Assembly (NCBI GenBank): GCA_039177505.1
Contig: JBCDFR010000001.1
Coordinates: 124,001-188,000 of the forward strand
Source: JABSQH01 sp039177505
Lineage (GTDB): Bacteria; Actinomycetota; Acidimicrobiia; Acidimicrobiales; Ilumatobacteraceae
DNA length: 64,000 nucleotides
Reading direction: 5' to 3'
A program made the translations under genes and the position numbers. This document shows positions 52,152-60,554 of the stretch, piece after piece. Below the pieces are notes generated by a model. That model was given only the letters and a program-made list of their open reading frames with translations, did no database searches and was not told the origin of the DNA. Position 1 is the first letter of the stretch. Every line of letters starts with the position of its first letter.

Positions 52152-52505
52152 GTGAGCCTGCGATGGGAGCAATTGGTTGTCGATGCGGTCGACCCCGTCG
52201 CTCTCGGTCGTTGGTGGGCCGCCGCGCTCGAGTGGACGATCGTGAACGAGGATCCGGCCGAGTTCGAGATCCAACCCGCAGCCGGTCAACTCCCAGGGAT
52301 CATCTTCGGGCAATCCGATCAACCAAAGCCTTCGAAGAACCGCTTGCACATCGACCTCCGACCCGACGACCAGCGCGCTGCGGTCGACCGACTCATCGCG
52401 CTCGGCGCACAGCTGGTGGATGTCGATCAGGGAGATGTGTCGTGGGTCGTGCTCGCTGACCCCGAAGGCAACGAGTTCTGCGTCCTCAGCGGGCGTTCTC
52501 AGTAG
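52152..52505 (+). CDS. VOC/glyoxalase-like domain protein
   Basis: A 117-aa single-module protein of the vicinal-oxygen-chelate superfamily (glyoxalase-like domain 6 type): VVDAVDPVALGRWWAAALEW, NRLHIDLRPDD and DPEGNEFCVLSG are characteristic. It would dimerise to build a metal site; the function is unknown. GTG start with a -10 box 6 nt upstream. Convergent with ctaG, whose stop is 3 nt away. Confidence 0.88.
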   Translation: MSLRWEQLVVDAVDPVALGRWWAAALEWTIVNEDPAEFEIQPAAGQLPGIIFGQSDQPKPSKNRLHIDLRPDDQRAAVDRLIALGAQLVDVDQGDVSWVVLADPEGNEFCVLSGRSQ

Positions 52506-52508
52506 CCG

Positions 52509-53351
52509 TCAGGTGGCGATCGACTCCGCGTCGGCCGGCGACGGCCGGGCCGACGACGTCGCCAGCGGGGCGCGTTCCAAACGCTCGGCAGCGACGGCGA
52601 TGCGTTCTTCGGTCGTTGCCCATCGCCACACTGCAAGAAGCAGCAGCGGCAACGTCATCGCCATTCCGCTGACCCACATGATCGAAGCTGCCACCCGCTG
52701 GTCGTCGACCGCGGCGGCATCGCCGAGTTGGTCGGCGTAGGTCGGCACCAGTGGCGCGCTCGCCGTGAGCAGAACGATGCCGAGCATCGCCGTGCCGGCG
52801 ATGACGGCGAACGCCGACCCCACCCTCGTCACTGCAGCGGCGCGTCCGACTCCACGTACTGCAGCCCACAATGCGACGGCCGCGCCGAGATACGCGACGT
52901 GTTCGAGGTCGTGCACCAGGCGGTTGCTCAGCGCGAGGTCGTAAATCCCCGTCAAGTGGGTGACGAACAGCGTGACCACGAACGCGACCGGAGCAACGAT
53001 GGGCGCGTATCGATGCCACCAGCCGGCGACGCGCCGTTCCGTACGCGACGACCGGACGAGATTCGGCCACGCCCGGACCACGGTGGCCACGGGCTCGGCC
53101 AGCACCAACAGCGGCGCCGCGATCACGATGAACAGCAGATGCTGAATCATGTGGCCGCTGAACCGTTCGACAGCGATGGCCTCGATCGGCGGGGAGGTGG
53201 CGATCAGTACTGCGGCGATGCCCCCGCACCACGACACCAACCGCCAGTTGGAGCCGCCGGTGCGGAGCCACGCCAGTCCGTAGACACCGATCGCCACGAG
53301 TGCACCGACCAACACCACCACGTGTTCGACGACGCTGGCATGCGCCAACAC
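52509..53351 (-). CDS. ctaG: CtaG-type cytochrome c oxidase assembly membrane protein
   Basis: A 280-aa integral membrane protein with about seven hydrophobic segments and the caa3-CtaG pattern: FSGHMIQHLLFIVIAAPLLVLAEP, LFVTHLTGIYDLAL, LVHDLEHVAYLGAA. Conserved His residues (HMIQH, H in HDLEH) suggest copper handling for CuA/CuB assembly. It lies downstream of the cta genes on the same strand but separated from ctaF by the repeat pair at 53361-53488. GTG start. Confidence 0.88.
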   Translation of the reverse strand: MLAHASVVEHVVVLVGALVAIGVYGLAWLRTGGSNWRLVSWCGGIAAVLIATSPPIEAIAVERFSGHMIQHLLFIVIAAPLLVLAEPVATVVRAWPNLVRSSRTERRVAGWWHRYAPIVAPVAFVVTLFVTHLTGIYDLALSNRLVHDLEHVAYLGAAVALWAAVRGVGRAAAVTRVGSAFAVIAGTAMLGIVLLTASAPLVPTYADQLGDAAAVDDQRVAASIMWVSGMAMTLPLLLLAVWRWATTEERIAVAAERLERAPLATSSARPSPADAESIAT

Positions 53352-53360
53352 GTCACACCG

Positions 53361-53488
53361 CCCGTTCTGTTCGCGACAACGTGCGAATTCCGCACGGAAT
53401 CCCCGGTTTTTCGGAGAGACCGTGTCGTCCCGCGGAAAAACCGGGGAAAACGGGCGAAGAGCGCACGGAATGGCGACAATTTCGGACC
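53361..53488. repeat. Inverted pair of the ~55-bp dispersed repeat (locus 2)
   Basis: A - strand copy (53361-53414) and a + strand copy (about 53434-53488) face each other with their CCGAAAAACCGGGG-type ends inward. The arms CCCCGGTTTTT (53401-53411) and AAAAACCGGGG (53436-53446) can form a stem with a 24-nt loop. The unit is the same as at 3092-3218. It fills the 177-bp gap between ctaF and ctaG. Confidence 0.7.
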
Positions 53489-53528
53489 GGCGCGCGGGAT
53501 TGGGTCGCGCGTGGAGCTGGCAAGTCGA

Positions 53529-53909
53529 TCATGTGTCGGCGTCGTAGACGAGCAGCAGGGCTTGGGAGGCGACGATGGCCACGCCACCGATGGTCATCCA
53601 CGAGCCCACCGCCAGGCCGAGCACGATGGCGGTGACGCCGATGGCCATGGTGATCGGGCGCAGGCTGGCGGTGGAGTACACGCCGACCACACCTTGCACG
53701 TCGGTGACGTCGGCGTCATCGCGATCCTCGGCGCGCGTGCCGTGCTTGCGACCCCAGTCCCAGGCCCAGCCGGCGATCAGTCCGCCGATGGCGGTGGCCA
53801 TCAACAACAGCGCGACGCCGATGGGCTCACCGCCGACGAGCATGTAGGTCACGCCGATCACGGTGAAGTAGATGCCGACGCCGGTCCACAGCAGGGTTTC
53901 GGGCTTCAC
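53529..53909 (-). CDS. ctaF: Cytochrome c oxidase subunit IV (actinobacterial type)
   Basis: A 126-aa membrane protein with four predicted helices (about 7-25, 30-50, 83-100, 104-122). The short acidic loop with DVTDVQGVVGVYSTASLRP and the order after ctaC-ctaD match actinobacterial CtaF, a small structural subunit of the aa3 oxidase in the bcc-aa3 supercomplex. Start overlaps the ctaD stop by 4 nt (ATGA). Confidence 0.88.
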   Translation of the reverse strand: MKPETLLWTGVGIYFTVIGVTYMLVGGEPIGVALLLMATAIGGLIAGWAWDWGRKHGTRAEDRDDADVTDVQGVVGVYSTASLRPITMAIGVTAIVLGLAVGSWMTIGGVAIVASQALLLVYDADT

Positions 53910-55768
53910 GACTCGTCCTGCTCTGTGGAACTGGTCAACGGCGGGCTCGCATCGTCGACGGGGGCGGCGGCGAGCGGCCGCCAGTTCTCGGCGACCCCTG
54001 CTCGGTCAACCCATGCCTCGGCGACGTCGGGGTTGCCGACGTGATCGTGATTGATCCACCGGAGGTCGAACACCGGTCGCTCTGAGCGGATCGGCGGGAG
54101 CCAGTCGAAGTTGTGTTCTGGAGGCGGCGACGAGGTGGCCCATTCGAGCGAGTTGGCCTCCCACGGGTCGGCGCCTTCGGTGACCGGCGCCCGAAACGAC
54201 TTGACGATGGCGATCACGAACGGCACCACCGACGCCACCAGAATCAGGTAGCCGATCGAGGCGATGCGATTCCACAGCTCGAAATTGTCGACCGGTTCGT
54301 AGTCGGGCACGCGCCGGGGCATGCCGTCGCGTCCGAGGAAGTGCATGAAGAAGAACGTGGTGTTGAACCCGATCATCAACAGCCAGAACTGCCAGGTGGC
54401 CAATCGTTCCGACAGCTTCTTGCCGGTGACCTTGGGCCACCAGAAGTAGATCGCCGCGAAGAGTGCGAAGATCACCGTGCCGCCCATCACGTAGTGGAAG
54501 TGGGCGACGACGAAGTACGAGTCGGACAGGTGGTAGTCGAGCGTCGGCGAGGCGAGGATCACGCCCGTGACGCCACCGGCGACGAAGGTCACCAAGAAAC
54601 CGATCGAGAACTTCATCGGTGCCTCGAAGCTGATCGAACCACCCCACATCGAGCCGATCCAGTTGAACACCTTCACCCCGGTGGGCACGGCGATCAACGC
54701 CGAGGTGAGGGCGAAGAAGACCACGAGCACCTCGCCGGTGACGAACATGTGGTGCGCCCACACCGATGTCGAGAGCGCCCCGATGGTCAGCGTCGCCAGG
54801 ACCAGACCCTTGTATCCGAACACCGGTCGACGGGCGAACACGGGGAAGATCTCGGTGACCACACCGAAGAACGGCAGGGCCACGATGTACACCTCGGGGT
54901 GTCCGAAGAACCAGAACAAGTGCTGCCACAAGATGGGCGAGCCGCCGTCGGTCGGATCGTAGAAGTGGAACCCGAACAGCCGGTCGAGCTGCAGCATGAA
55001 CAGCGCACCCGAGAGCACCGGGAACGCCAGCAGCACCATGAACGACGTGACGAGCAGGTTCCACGTCATGATCGGCATGCGGAACAGCGTCATTCCGGGT
55101 GCGCGCAGCATCGAGATCGTCGCGATGACGTTGACGGCGGTCAGCGTGCCCGATGTGCCGGTCAGGATGATCGCCACGATCCACATGTCGGCACCGAGAC
55201 CGGGCGATGCGCCGGCCCCCGACAGCGGTGGGTAGGCGAACCAGCCGAACGCCGCGGCCCCGCCGTCTGCGGCGAAACCGAGCAGCATGACGATGCCGCC
55301 GAACACGTACAGCCAGTACGAGAACGCGTTGAGTCGCGGAAACGCCAAGTCGGGTGCGCCGATCTGCAGTGGCACGAGGTAGTTGGCCAGGGCAAAGCCG
55401 AACGGCACTGCGAACAGATACACCATCACGCTGCCGTGGATGGTGAACACGCCGTTGTACAGCTGCTCGCTGACGAACTGTTCGCCCGGTTCTGCGAGCT
55501 CGGCACGGATCACGCCGGCCAGCGCGCCGCCGATGGCGAGAAAGATCAGTGACGTGATGGCGTAGGCGACGCCGAGCGCTTTGTGATCGGTGGTGGTCAG
55601 CCAACCGGTGATCGTCTTCGGGAGGCCTTCGTCATGGCCGCCGTCAGCACCGGTGTCGTCGCCGCCGCCTCCGCCGTCGCCCGACAGCATCGCGTCGACC
55701 GACACCAGCCGCTCGTCGTCGTCAGCCCCCAACGGAGTTGCGGAGCGATCGGGATCGAGTGTGGTCAT
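53906..55768 (-). CDS. ctaD: Cytochrome c oxidase subunit I
   Basis: A 620-aa catalytic subunit with twelve helices that holds haem a and the haem a3-CuB site. Ligand motifs: TIHGSVMVYLFA (haem a His), FWFFGHPEVYI (CuB His with cross-linked Tyr), WAHHMFVTG (two CuB His) and VAHFHYVMGG (haem a3 and a His). An N-terminal 50-residue Asp/Gly-rich extension precedes the first helix. Start overlaps ctaC by 4 nt. Confidence 0.98.
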   Translation of the reverse strand: MTTLDPDRSATPLGADDDERLVSVDAMLSGDGGGGGDDTGADGGHDEGLPKTITGWLTTTDHKALGVAYAITSLIFLAIGGALAGVIRAELAEPGEQFVSEQLYNGVFTIHGSVMVYLFAVPFGFALANYLVPLQIGAPDLAFPRLNAFSYWLYVFGGIVMLLGFAADGGAAAFGWFAYPPLSGAGASPGLGADMWIVAIILTGTSGTLTAVNVIATISMLRAPGMTLFRMPIMTWNLLVTSFMVLLAFPVLSGALFMLQLDRLFGFHFYDPTDGGSPILWQHLFWFFGHPEVYIVALPFFGVVTEIFPVFARRPVFGYKGLVLATLTIGALSTSVWAHHMFVTGEVLVVFFALTSALIAVPTGVKVFNWIGSMWGGSISFEAPMKFSIGFLVTFVAGGVTGVILASPTLDYHLSDSYFVVAHFHYVMGGTVIFALFAAIYFWWPKVTGKKLSERLATWQFWLLMIGFNTTFFFMHFLGRDGMPRRVPDYEPVDNFELWNRIASIGYLILVASVVPFVIAIVKSFRAPVTEGADPWEANSLEWATSSPPPEHNFDWLPPIRSERPVFDLRWINHDHVGNPDVAEAWVDRAGVAENWRPLAAAPVDDASPPLTSSTEQDES

Positions 55769-56454
55769 GCCTCACTCCCTGCAGCGGCTTGTTGCTCGAC
55801 GATCCAGGCGTCGAACTCATCGGCTTCGAGGATGCGCACCTCGAAACGCATCTTGCCGTGGGCCAAGCCGCAGTACTCGGCGCAGACTCCGGCATTCGGG
55901 TAGTACCCGGCGACGTCTTCGATATCGACCGAGAATCTCCCCGGCGATCCGGGGATCATGTCGCGCTTGAAACGGAACGCCGTGATCCAGAACGAGTGGA
56001 TCACGTCGAGCGATTGCAACTCGAACGTGACCGACGAGTTCGCAGGCAACACCAACTCGGGGAACTCCTCGCCAGAGCCGATCACGCTGACGCCGCTGTC
56101 GGGGTAGTCGAACTGCCACTGCCACTGCGCGGCGGTGACCTCGACGACGAGATCGGGGTCGTCGTCGATGTCCTCGATCGCTTGCACGGTGACGACGGTG
56201 ATGGCGAACAACGCGCCGATGATCAACAGCGGAATGATCGTGTACGCCAGCTCGACGGGCACGTTGTACTGCGTCTGCGAGGGCAGCTCGTCGCCGTCAC
56301 GGCGCCGGAACCGGATGATCACGTACAGCACGAGCACGGCGATGAACGCAGCCACACCGATCGCCAGATAGAGGTAGATGTCCCAGACCCACTCGGTCTC
56401 GTCGGCCTGGGAGGTGACCGGCGGGTCGAGGCCGTCGAGCAGCGCGGCGAGCAT
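55765..56454 (-). CDS. ctaC: Cytochrome c oxidase subunit II
   Basis: A 229-aa subunit with two helices (about 25-48, 67-88) and a cupredoxin domain. The CuA site is CAEYCGLAHGKM with upstream His in LDVIHSFWI; QWQWQFDYP is the electron-entry aromatic patch. There is no cytochrome c fusion, consistent with electrons coming from the dihaem QcrC. The ATG at 56454 (TGATG with qcrB) or GTG at 56457 may start it. The predicted N-terminus lacks a clear lipobox. Confidence 0.97.
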   Translation of the reverse strand: MLAALLDGLDPPVTSQADETEWVWDIYLYLAIGVAAFIAVLVLYVIIRFRRRDGDELPSQTQYNVPVELAYTIIPLLIIGALFAITVVTVQAIEDIDDDPDLVVEVTAAQWQWQFDYPDSGVSVIGSGEEFPELVLPANSSVTFELQSLDVIHSFWITAFRFKRDMIPGSPGRFSVDIEDVAGYYPNAGVCAEYCGLAHGKMRFEVRILEADEFDAWIVEQQAAAGSEA

Positions 56455-58019
56455 CACGATTCGACCGTCGCTTCGCCGCGTTCGGACTGCTCGTCGTTCC
56501 CACCGCTGGTCGAGCCACCGTTGGTCGCAAGATCGAGCGGGACACCTTCAGAGTCGATCGGCTCCAAGAACTCGTACCCACCGGTGGAGGTGCGCACCAC
56601 GGGCGACTCCCGCTCCGTGCGTCGGGGGCCGGGGCGATCGCGGAGCGAGATGCACACCTTGCGGGTGATGTAGAAGGCGAGCGGCGGCGCCACCAGGAAC
56701 GCGATCTGCAGGATCGTCGTGACACGACCGACGGCGATGTCGAACGTCTTGGCAACGATGTCTTGTGCACCGCCGATGAACAAGATGCTGACGGCGGTGA
56801 TCGACGCGACACCGAATGCTGTCCGGTTGGGCGCGTTGCGCGGGCTCTCGAGCAGGTTGTGTTCGTCGTAGTCGCCGGTCAGACGTCGATCGAGCCACGG
56901 CACCATGTACAGCCCGCCGAAGATGATCCCCGAGACGATCACGCCCGAATAGAAGATGTTGTTCAGCACGATCGGACCGATGCGTGTCTCCCACGGCGGC
57001 ATCAGCCGCAGCGACCCTTCGAGGAAGCCGATGTACCAGTCGGGCTGCGAGAACGAGGTCGCCGCACCGACGTCGTAGGGTCCGTAGAGCCAGATCGGGT
57101 TGATGGTGAACAGCGCCCCCATCATCGTGATCATCCCGGCGACGAGGAAGAAGAGCCCGATCGACTTCAGCGCGAACGACGGCCACACCCGCTCGCCGAC
57201 GACGTTGTCTTCGGTGCGCCCGGGGCCCTTGAACTGGGTGTGCTTCTGGTGCCACACCATTCCGAGGTGCAGGGCCAACAGCGCGGCGATCAATCCCGGG
57301 ATGATCAAGATGTGCACGGGGTACAGCCGGCCGATGATCTCGGTGCCCGGCCACTCGCCACCGAAGATGAGATACACCAGGCGCTCACCGACCAGCGGGA
57401 TCGCCAAGATGATGGCGTACGTGATCCGCAGCCCGGTGCCTGACAGCAAGTCGTCGGGCAACGAATAGCCGGTGAATCCAGCGGCGAGAGCCAGCACCAA
57501 CAACGTCAACCCGACGTACCAGTTGAGGTCGCGCGGACGACGGTAGGCGCCGGTGAAATAGATGCGTGCCATGTGCAGGGCGATCGCCCCCATGAACACC
57601 AATGCGGCCCAGTGATGCATTTGCCGGATGAGCAGACCGCCCTTCACTTCGAAGCTGATGCGCATCACCGAGTTGAACGCCGAGGTGACCTCTTGACCCT
57701 GCAGCGGTGCATACGAGCCGGTGTAGGTGAGGGTGTCTTGCGACCCGGCGAAGAACAGCGTGAGGTACACGCCGGTGAGCACGAGGATGACGAAGCTGTA
57801 CAACGCCAACTCGCCCCACAGGAACGAGAAGTGCGACGGGAACACCTTGCGCAGCGTCTTGGTGAGCCAGGCGCCGGCGCCGAGCCGACCTGTCACGTTG
57901 TTGACGTAACGCTCCACGAGCGTGCGGTCCTCTTTGAACACCGGCTGCGCTGGAGCGTCGGCTGCGCCGTTGTCGCGCTCGGCTGGCGTGGTCTCGCGGG
58001 CGATCGTCTCGTCGCTCAT
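56454..58019 (-). CDS. qcrB: Cytochrome bc1 complex cytochrome b subunit
   Basis: A 521-aa cytochrome b. Haem ligands lie in MHHWAALVFMGAIALHMARIYF and the later VHILIIPGLIAALLALHLGMVW; PPWETRIGP is the PEWY-like quinol-site region (here variant) and the C-terminal extension (~410-521) with helix plus acidic tail is typical of actinobacteria. Start at 58019 overlaps qcrA by 4 nt; the longer frame to 58799 lies in qcrA. Confidence 0.97.
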   Translation of the reverse strand: MSDETIARETTPAERDNGAADAPAQPVFKEDRTLVERYVNNVTGRLGAGAWLTKTLRKVFPSHFSFLWGELALYSFVILVLTGVYLTLFFAGSQDTLTYTGSYAPLQGQEVTSAFNSVMRISFEVKGGLLIRQMHHWAALVFMGAIALHMARIYFTGAYRRPRDLNWYVGLTLLVLALAAGFTGYSLPDDLLSGTGLRITYAIILAIPLVGERLVYLIFGGEWPGTEIIGRLYPVHILIIPGLIAALLALHLGMVWHQKHTQFKGPGRTEDNVVGERVWPSFALKSIGLFFLVAGMITMMGALFTINPIWLYGPYDVGAATSFSQPDWYIGFLEGSLRLMPPWETRIGPIVLNNIFYSGVIVSGIIFGGLYMVPWLDRRLTGDYDEHNLLESPRNAPNRTAFGVASITAVSILFIGGAQDIVAKTFDIAVGRVTTILQIAFLVAPPLAFYITRKVCISLRDRPGPRRTERESPVVRTSTGGYEFLEPIDSEGVPLDLATNGGSTSGGNDEQSERGEATVES

Positions 58020-58960
58020 GTCCCGCCATCCGTCCAGCTGATCGGGCCGACCGTGCGATCGAAGTCGTCTTGGGAGACGAGGAATCCCTCGTCGTCGATC
58101 GCCAGCGCCAGTTGCGGCAGCGAACGCGGCGCCGGACCGCCGATCGGGCGAGCGGAGTCGACCGGATCGAACACAGACTGGTGACACGGACACACCAGCT
58201 GGCGCAAGGTCTCCGGCTCGCGATCGTCGATGCCGAACAGACCCACCGAGCAGCCGGCGTGGGTGCAAATCTTGGAGTACGCCACCCAGCCTTCGACCGC
58301 ACCGCGCTCGATCGTCCGATCGGTGAGCAGGCCGGGCTGCACACGCAACAGCACCACCTGACCGTCGTCGACACCGATGGAACCCTCGGGGAACACGGTG
58401 GCCAGCTGGTCGAAGATGTCCGATGACGCACTGATCGGTTCGCCGTTGCTCGTGACGAGGCGCGTACCTTGGCCCCAGCCGGTGCGCTGACGCTCGCCCC
58501 GCGGTTTTGGGCCAAGCGAACCGATGGGCCCGATGAACCCGACCGCCAAGCTCGCGAGCGAACCCGCGAACAACACCGTGAGCAATCGACGGCGACCGAC
58601 GGTGGCTTTGGTCAGCTCGATCTCTTCGGCGAAGTCGTCGCGCTCTTCGACCGTTGTGCGCAACCGCTCGCGCTGCTGCACGACGTTTTCGTCGAGGTCG
58701 AGGTACTTCGACCATGACACCATGCCGAACCCGATACCGAGCAACGCCACGGCGAGACCGACGCCGAGCACACGCTCTTCGTCGTTCCAGTAGCCCCACG
58801 CTGCGGCGAGCCCGCCAGCCACCGCGACGACGAACGCCGCCACGGCGAACTTGAACGCCCGCGCCTCCATCGCTTCTTTGGTGACCGCATCGATGGCCGG
58901 CGGATCACTCACCGTGGGCTCGGGTGGTGGCGCGGCGGCGCCGCGCTCGTCGATGGTCAT
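58016..58960 (-). CDS. qcrA: Rieske iron-sulfur subunit
   Basis: A 314-aa Rieske protein. Three predicted helices (about 36-55, 66-84, 126-146), the actinobacterial pattern. The [2Fe-2S] ligands are in CTHAGC and CPCHQS. The last helix is followed by a twin-arginine-like RRR (VGRRRLLTVLF), as in TAT-inserted QcrA. Overlaps qcrB and qcrC by 4 nt each. Confidence 0.97.
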   Translation of the reverse strand: MTIDERGAAAPPPEPTVSDPPAIDAVTKEAMEARAFKFAVAAFVVAVAGGLAAAWGYWNDEERVLGVGLAVALLGIGFGMVSWSKYLDLDENVVQQRERLRTTVEERDDFAEEIELTKATVGRRRLLTVLFAGSLASLAVGFIGPIGSLGPKPRGERQRTGWGQGTRLVTSNGEPISASSDIFDQLATVFPEGSIGVDDGQVVLLRVQPGLLTDRTIERGAVEGWVAYSKICTHAGCSVGLFGIDDREPETLRQLVCPCHQSVFDPVDSARPIGGPAPRSLPQLALAIDDEGFLVSQDDFDRTVGPISWTDGGT

Positions 58961-59829
58961 GCGGGCGCCACCTCGTCCTCGGCCGGCGGAGCAGCGCCGT
59001 GATCTGCCGATTGAGAGTCGTCGTCGGCCGCTGGCTCTGCGACGTCGGCATCGTCATCGCGAGGATGATTGCGGCCGGGCTTGGCGTGACCGATCCAGCG
59101 GGTGAGCGCGATGAGCGGGACCAGGGCGAGGAGCCACGCAGCGAGACCTTCGGCTGCTGGGCCGGCACCGCCGAACGCCGTCGCGTTGGTCGTTCCCTGC
59201 TCGTTGAGGTCTTCGATGTAGGCGGCGATGTCGTTGATCTCGGTATCGCTGAAGGTCGAGAAGATCGGCATCGCGCCAGGTCCGACGAGGATCGCCTCAC
59301 CGATCTCGGTCGGTGTGGACTGCGCCAAGGCGGGCGCTCGGCGGTTGCCGCCGATCGGCGCGCCCGCCCCGGACGCGACGTGGCACGCAGCGCAGTTCAG
59401 TAAGTACAGGTTCGCCCCGTTGCCGATGTCGGCACCCTCGATGTTCACTTCGGGGATGTCGGGGCCGACGCCGAGCGTGCCGACGTGCTCGACGAGCGCC
59501 ACGATCTCCTCCTCGGAGAAACGCACCGGTCCGCGGATCGCCTGGGCGCTCGGATTGGCCAGCGGCATCCGCCCCGTCCGCAACACGAAGTCAGCGGCGG
59601 CCTCGCCCTCCTGTAGCAGGTCGGGTCCGCGGCCCTCGATGCCTTCGCCGACCGGCCCGTGACACGCCGAGCAGTGGGCGTCGTACAACCGCGACCCGAG
59701 TTCGGGGGTTGGTGCCGATGCGCTCTGGCCAGAGTTCGCCGGCCCGAAGAAGGTCAGGGCGGCGAATGCGACGGCAGCGACCAGCGGAGCGGCCAACACC
59801 AGCCGCGACCCAAACCTGCGTCGCGTCAT
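58957..59829 (-). CDS. qcrC: Dihaem cytochrome c subunit of the bc1 complex
   Basis: A 290-aa protein with an N-terminal helix, two haem-c sites (C53-SAC-H57 and C146-AAC-H150), and a C-terminal helix (~232-250) plus acidic tail. It carries electrons from Rieske directly to CtaC within the supercomplex, so no soluble cytochrome c is needed. Start at 59829 overlaps ctaE by 4 nt. Confidence 0.96.
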   Translation of the reverse strand: MTRRRFGSRLVLAAPLVAAVAFAALTFFGPANSGQSASAPTPELGSRLYDAHCSACHGPVGEGIEGRGPDLLQEGEAAADFVLRTGRMPLANPSAQAIRGPVRFSEEEIVALVEHVGTLGVGPDIPEVNIEGADIGNGANLYLLNCAACHVASGAGAPIGGNRRAPALAQSTPTEIGEAILVGPGAMPIFSTFSDTEINDIAAYIEDLNEQGTTNATAFGGAGPAAEGLAAWLLALVPLIALTRWIGHAKPGRNHPRDDDADVAEPAADDDSQSADHGAAPPAEDEVAPA

Positions 59830-60407
59830 CGGATGACCCAGATGGTGACGAACACGAACACCCAGATGATGTCGACGAGATGCCAGAACAGCGATGTCCC
59901 ACCGGCCCACGGGTGGACGGTGTCAAGGTGTCGAGAGCGGACGGCGCGGATATAGAGCAAGGCGAGGATGCACAGACCGCCGGTGACGTGGAGGGTGTGC
60001 AAGCCGGTGAGCCCGTAATAGATCGATCCGTACGGGTGATCGTCGGGGCGGAACGGCAGCGTCGTGTACTCGAGGAGCTGATTGACGAGGAACGCCAGAC
60101 CCAAGCCGATCGTGGCGACGAGCCATCGGCGCATCATGTGCCGGTCGCCGCGCGCTTGGGCCCGGTCGGCCGCCACCAATGTGAACGACGAGCTGACCAG
60201 CACGATCGTGAACACCAGCGCACGCGGCAAGTCGATCTCGGCCCCCTCGGGTGGCCACGGGCTGTTTGTCGACCGCAGCAGGAAGTAGGCCGCGAAGAAC
60301 GGCGCGAACAGCATCACGTCGGACGCGAGGAACACGATGACGCCGAACTGACCGGTGCTCGTTTCGGGTCGGCGATGCCTGATCACTTCCCCCGACGTGA
60401 TCGCCAT
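59826..60407 (-). CDS. ctaE: Cytochrome c oxidase subunit III
   Basis: A 193-aa membrane protein with five helices (NPWP/SPWP-type loop TNSPWPPEG, LLEYTTLPF, GLHTLHVTGG, YWHLVDIIW-like FWHLVDIIWVFVF). First gene of ctaE-qcrC-qcrA-qcrB-ctaC-ctaD-ctaF. Start at 60407 (MAITSG) is supported by TACGTT 7 nt upstream on the - strand. Confidence 0.96.
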   Translation of the reverse strand: MAITSGEVIRHRRPETSTGQFGVIVFLASDVMLFAPFFAAYFLLRSTNSPWPPEGAEIDLPRALVFTIVLVSSSFTLVAADRAQARGDRHMMRRWLVATIGLGLAFLVNQLLEYTTLPFRPDDHPYGSIYYGLTGLHTLHVTGGLCILALLYIRAVRSRHLDTVHPWAGGTSLFWHLVDIIWVFVFVTIWVIR

Positions 60408-60414
60408 GCGGCGC

Positions 60415-60420
60415 AACGTA
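60415..60420 (-). promoter_or_regulatory. -10 box TACGTT, leaderless promoter of the respiratory operon
   Basis: On the - strand, 7 nt before the ctaE ATG at 60407; it sets one transcript for the seven cta/qcr genes. Confidence 0.5.
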
Positions 60421-60501
60421 GCTCAGCTGGCAGGCACGATGCGTAGGTTTCCGACGACGGAAACGCACCATTCATCTGCACCTACGAACCACACTTCGGG
60501 A

Positions 60502-60546
60502 ATTAAGTCAACGTATGTTGACTTAATGCCAGCGAGTGCCTATGTT
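60502..60546 (+). promoter_or_regulatory. Promoter with palindromic operator for the ABC exporter operon
   Basis: A perfect palindrome ATTAAGTCAAC-GTAT-GTTGACTTAAT (60502-60527) contains the -35 box TTGACT (60518-60523). After 17 nt comes -10 TATGTT (60541-60546), 8 nt before the ATG at 60555. The AT-rich palindrome over the -35 is a typical TetR-type operator; the last gene of the operon is a TetR. Confidence 0.75.
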
Positions 60547-60554
60547 GCTGGCCG

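Noticed and set aside
54113..55552. A 479-residue + strand frame opposite ctaD
   Set aside because: His/Glu/Asp/Arg-rich shadow of the hydrophobic ctaD codons.
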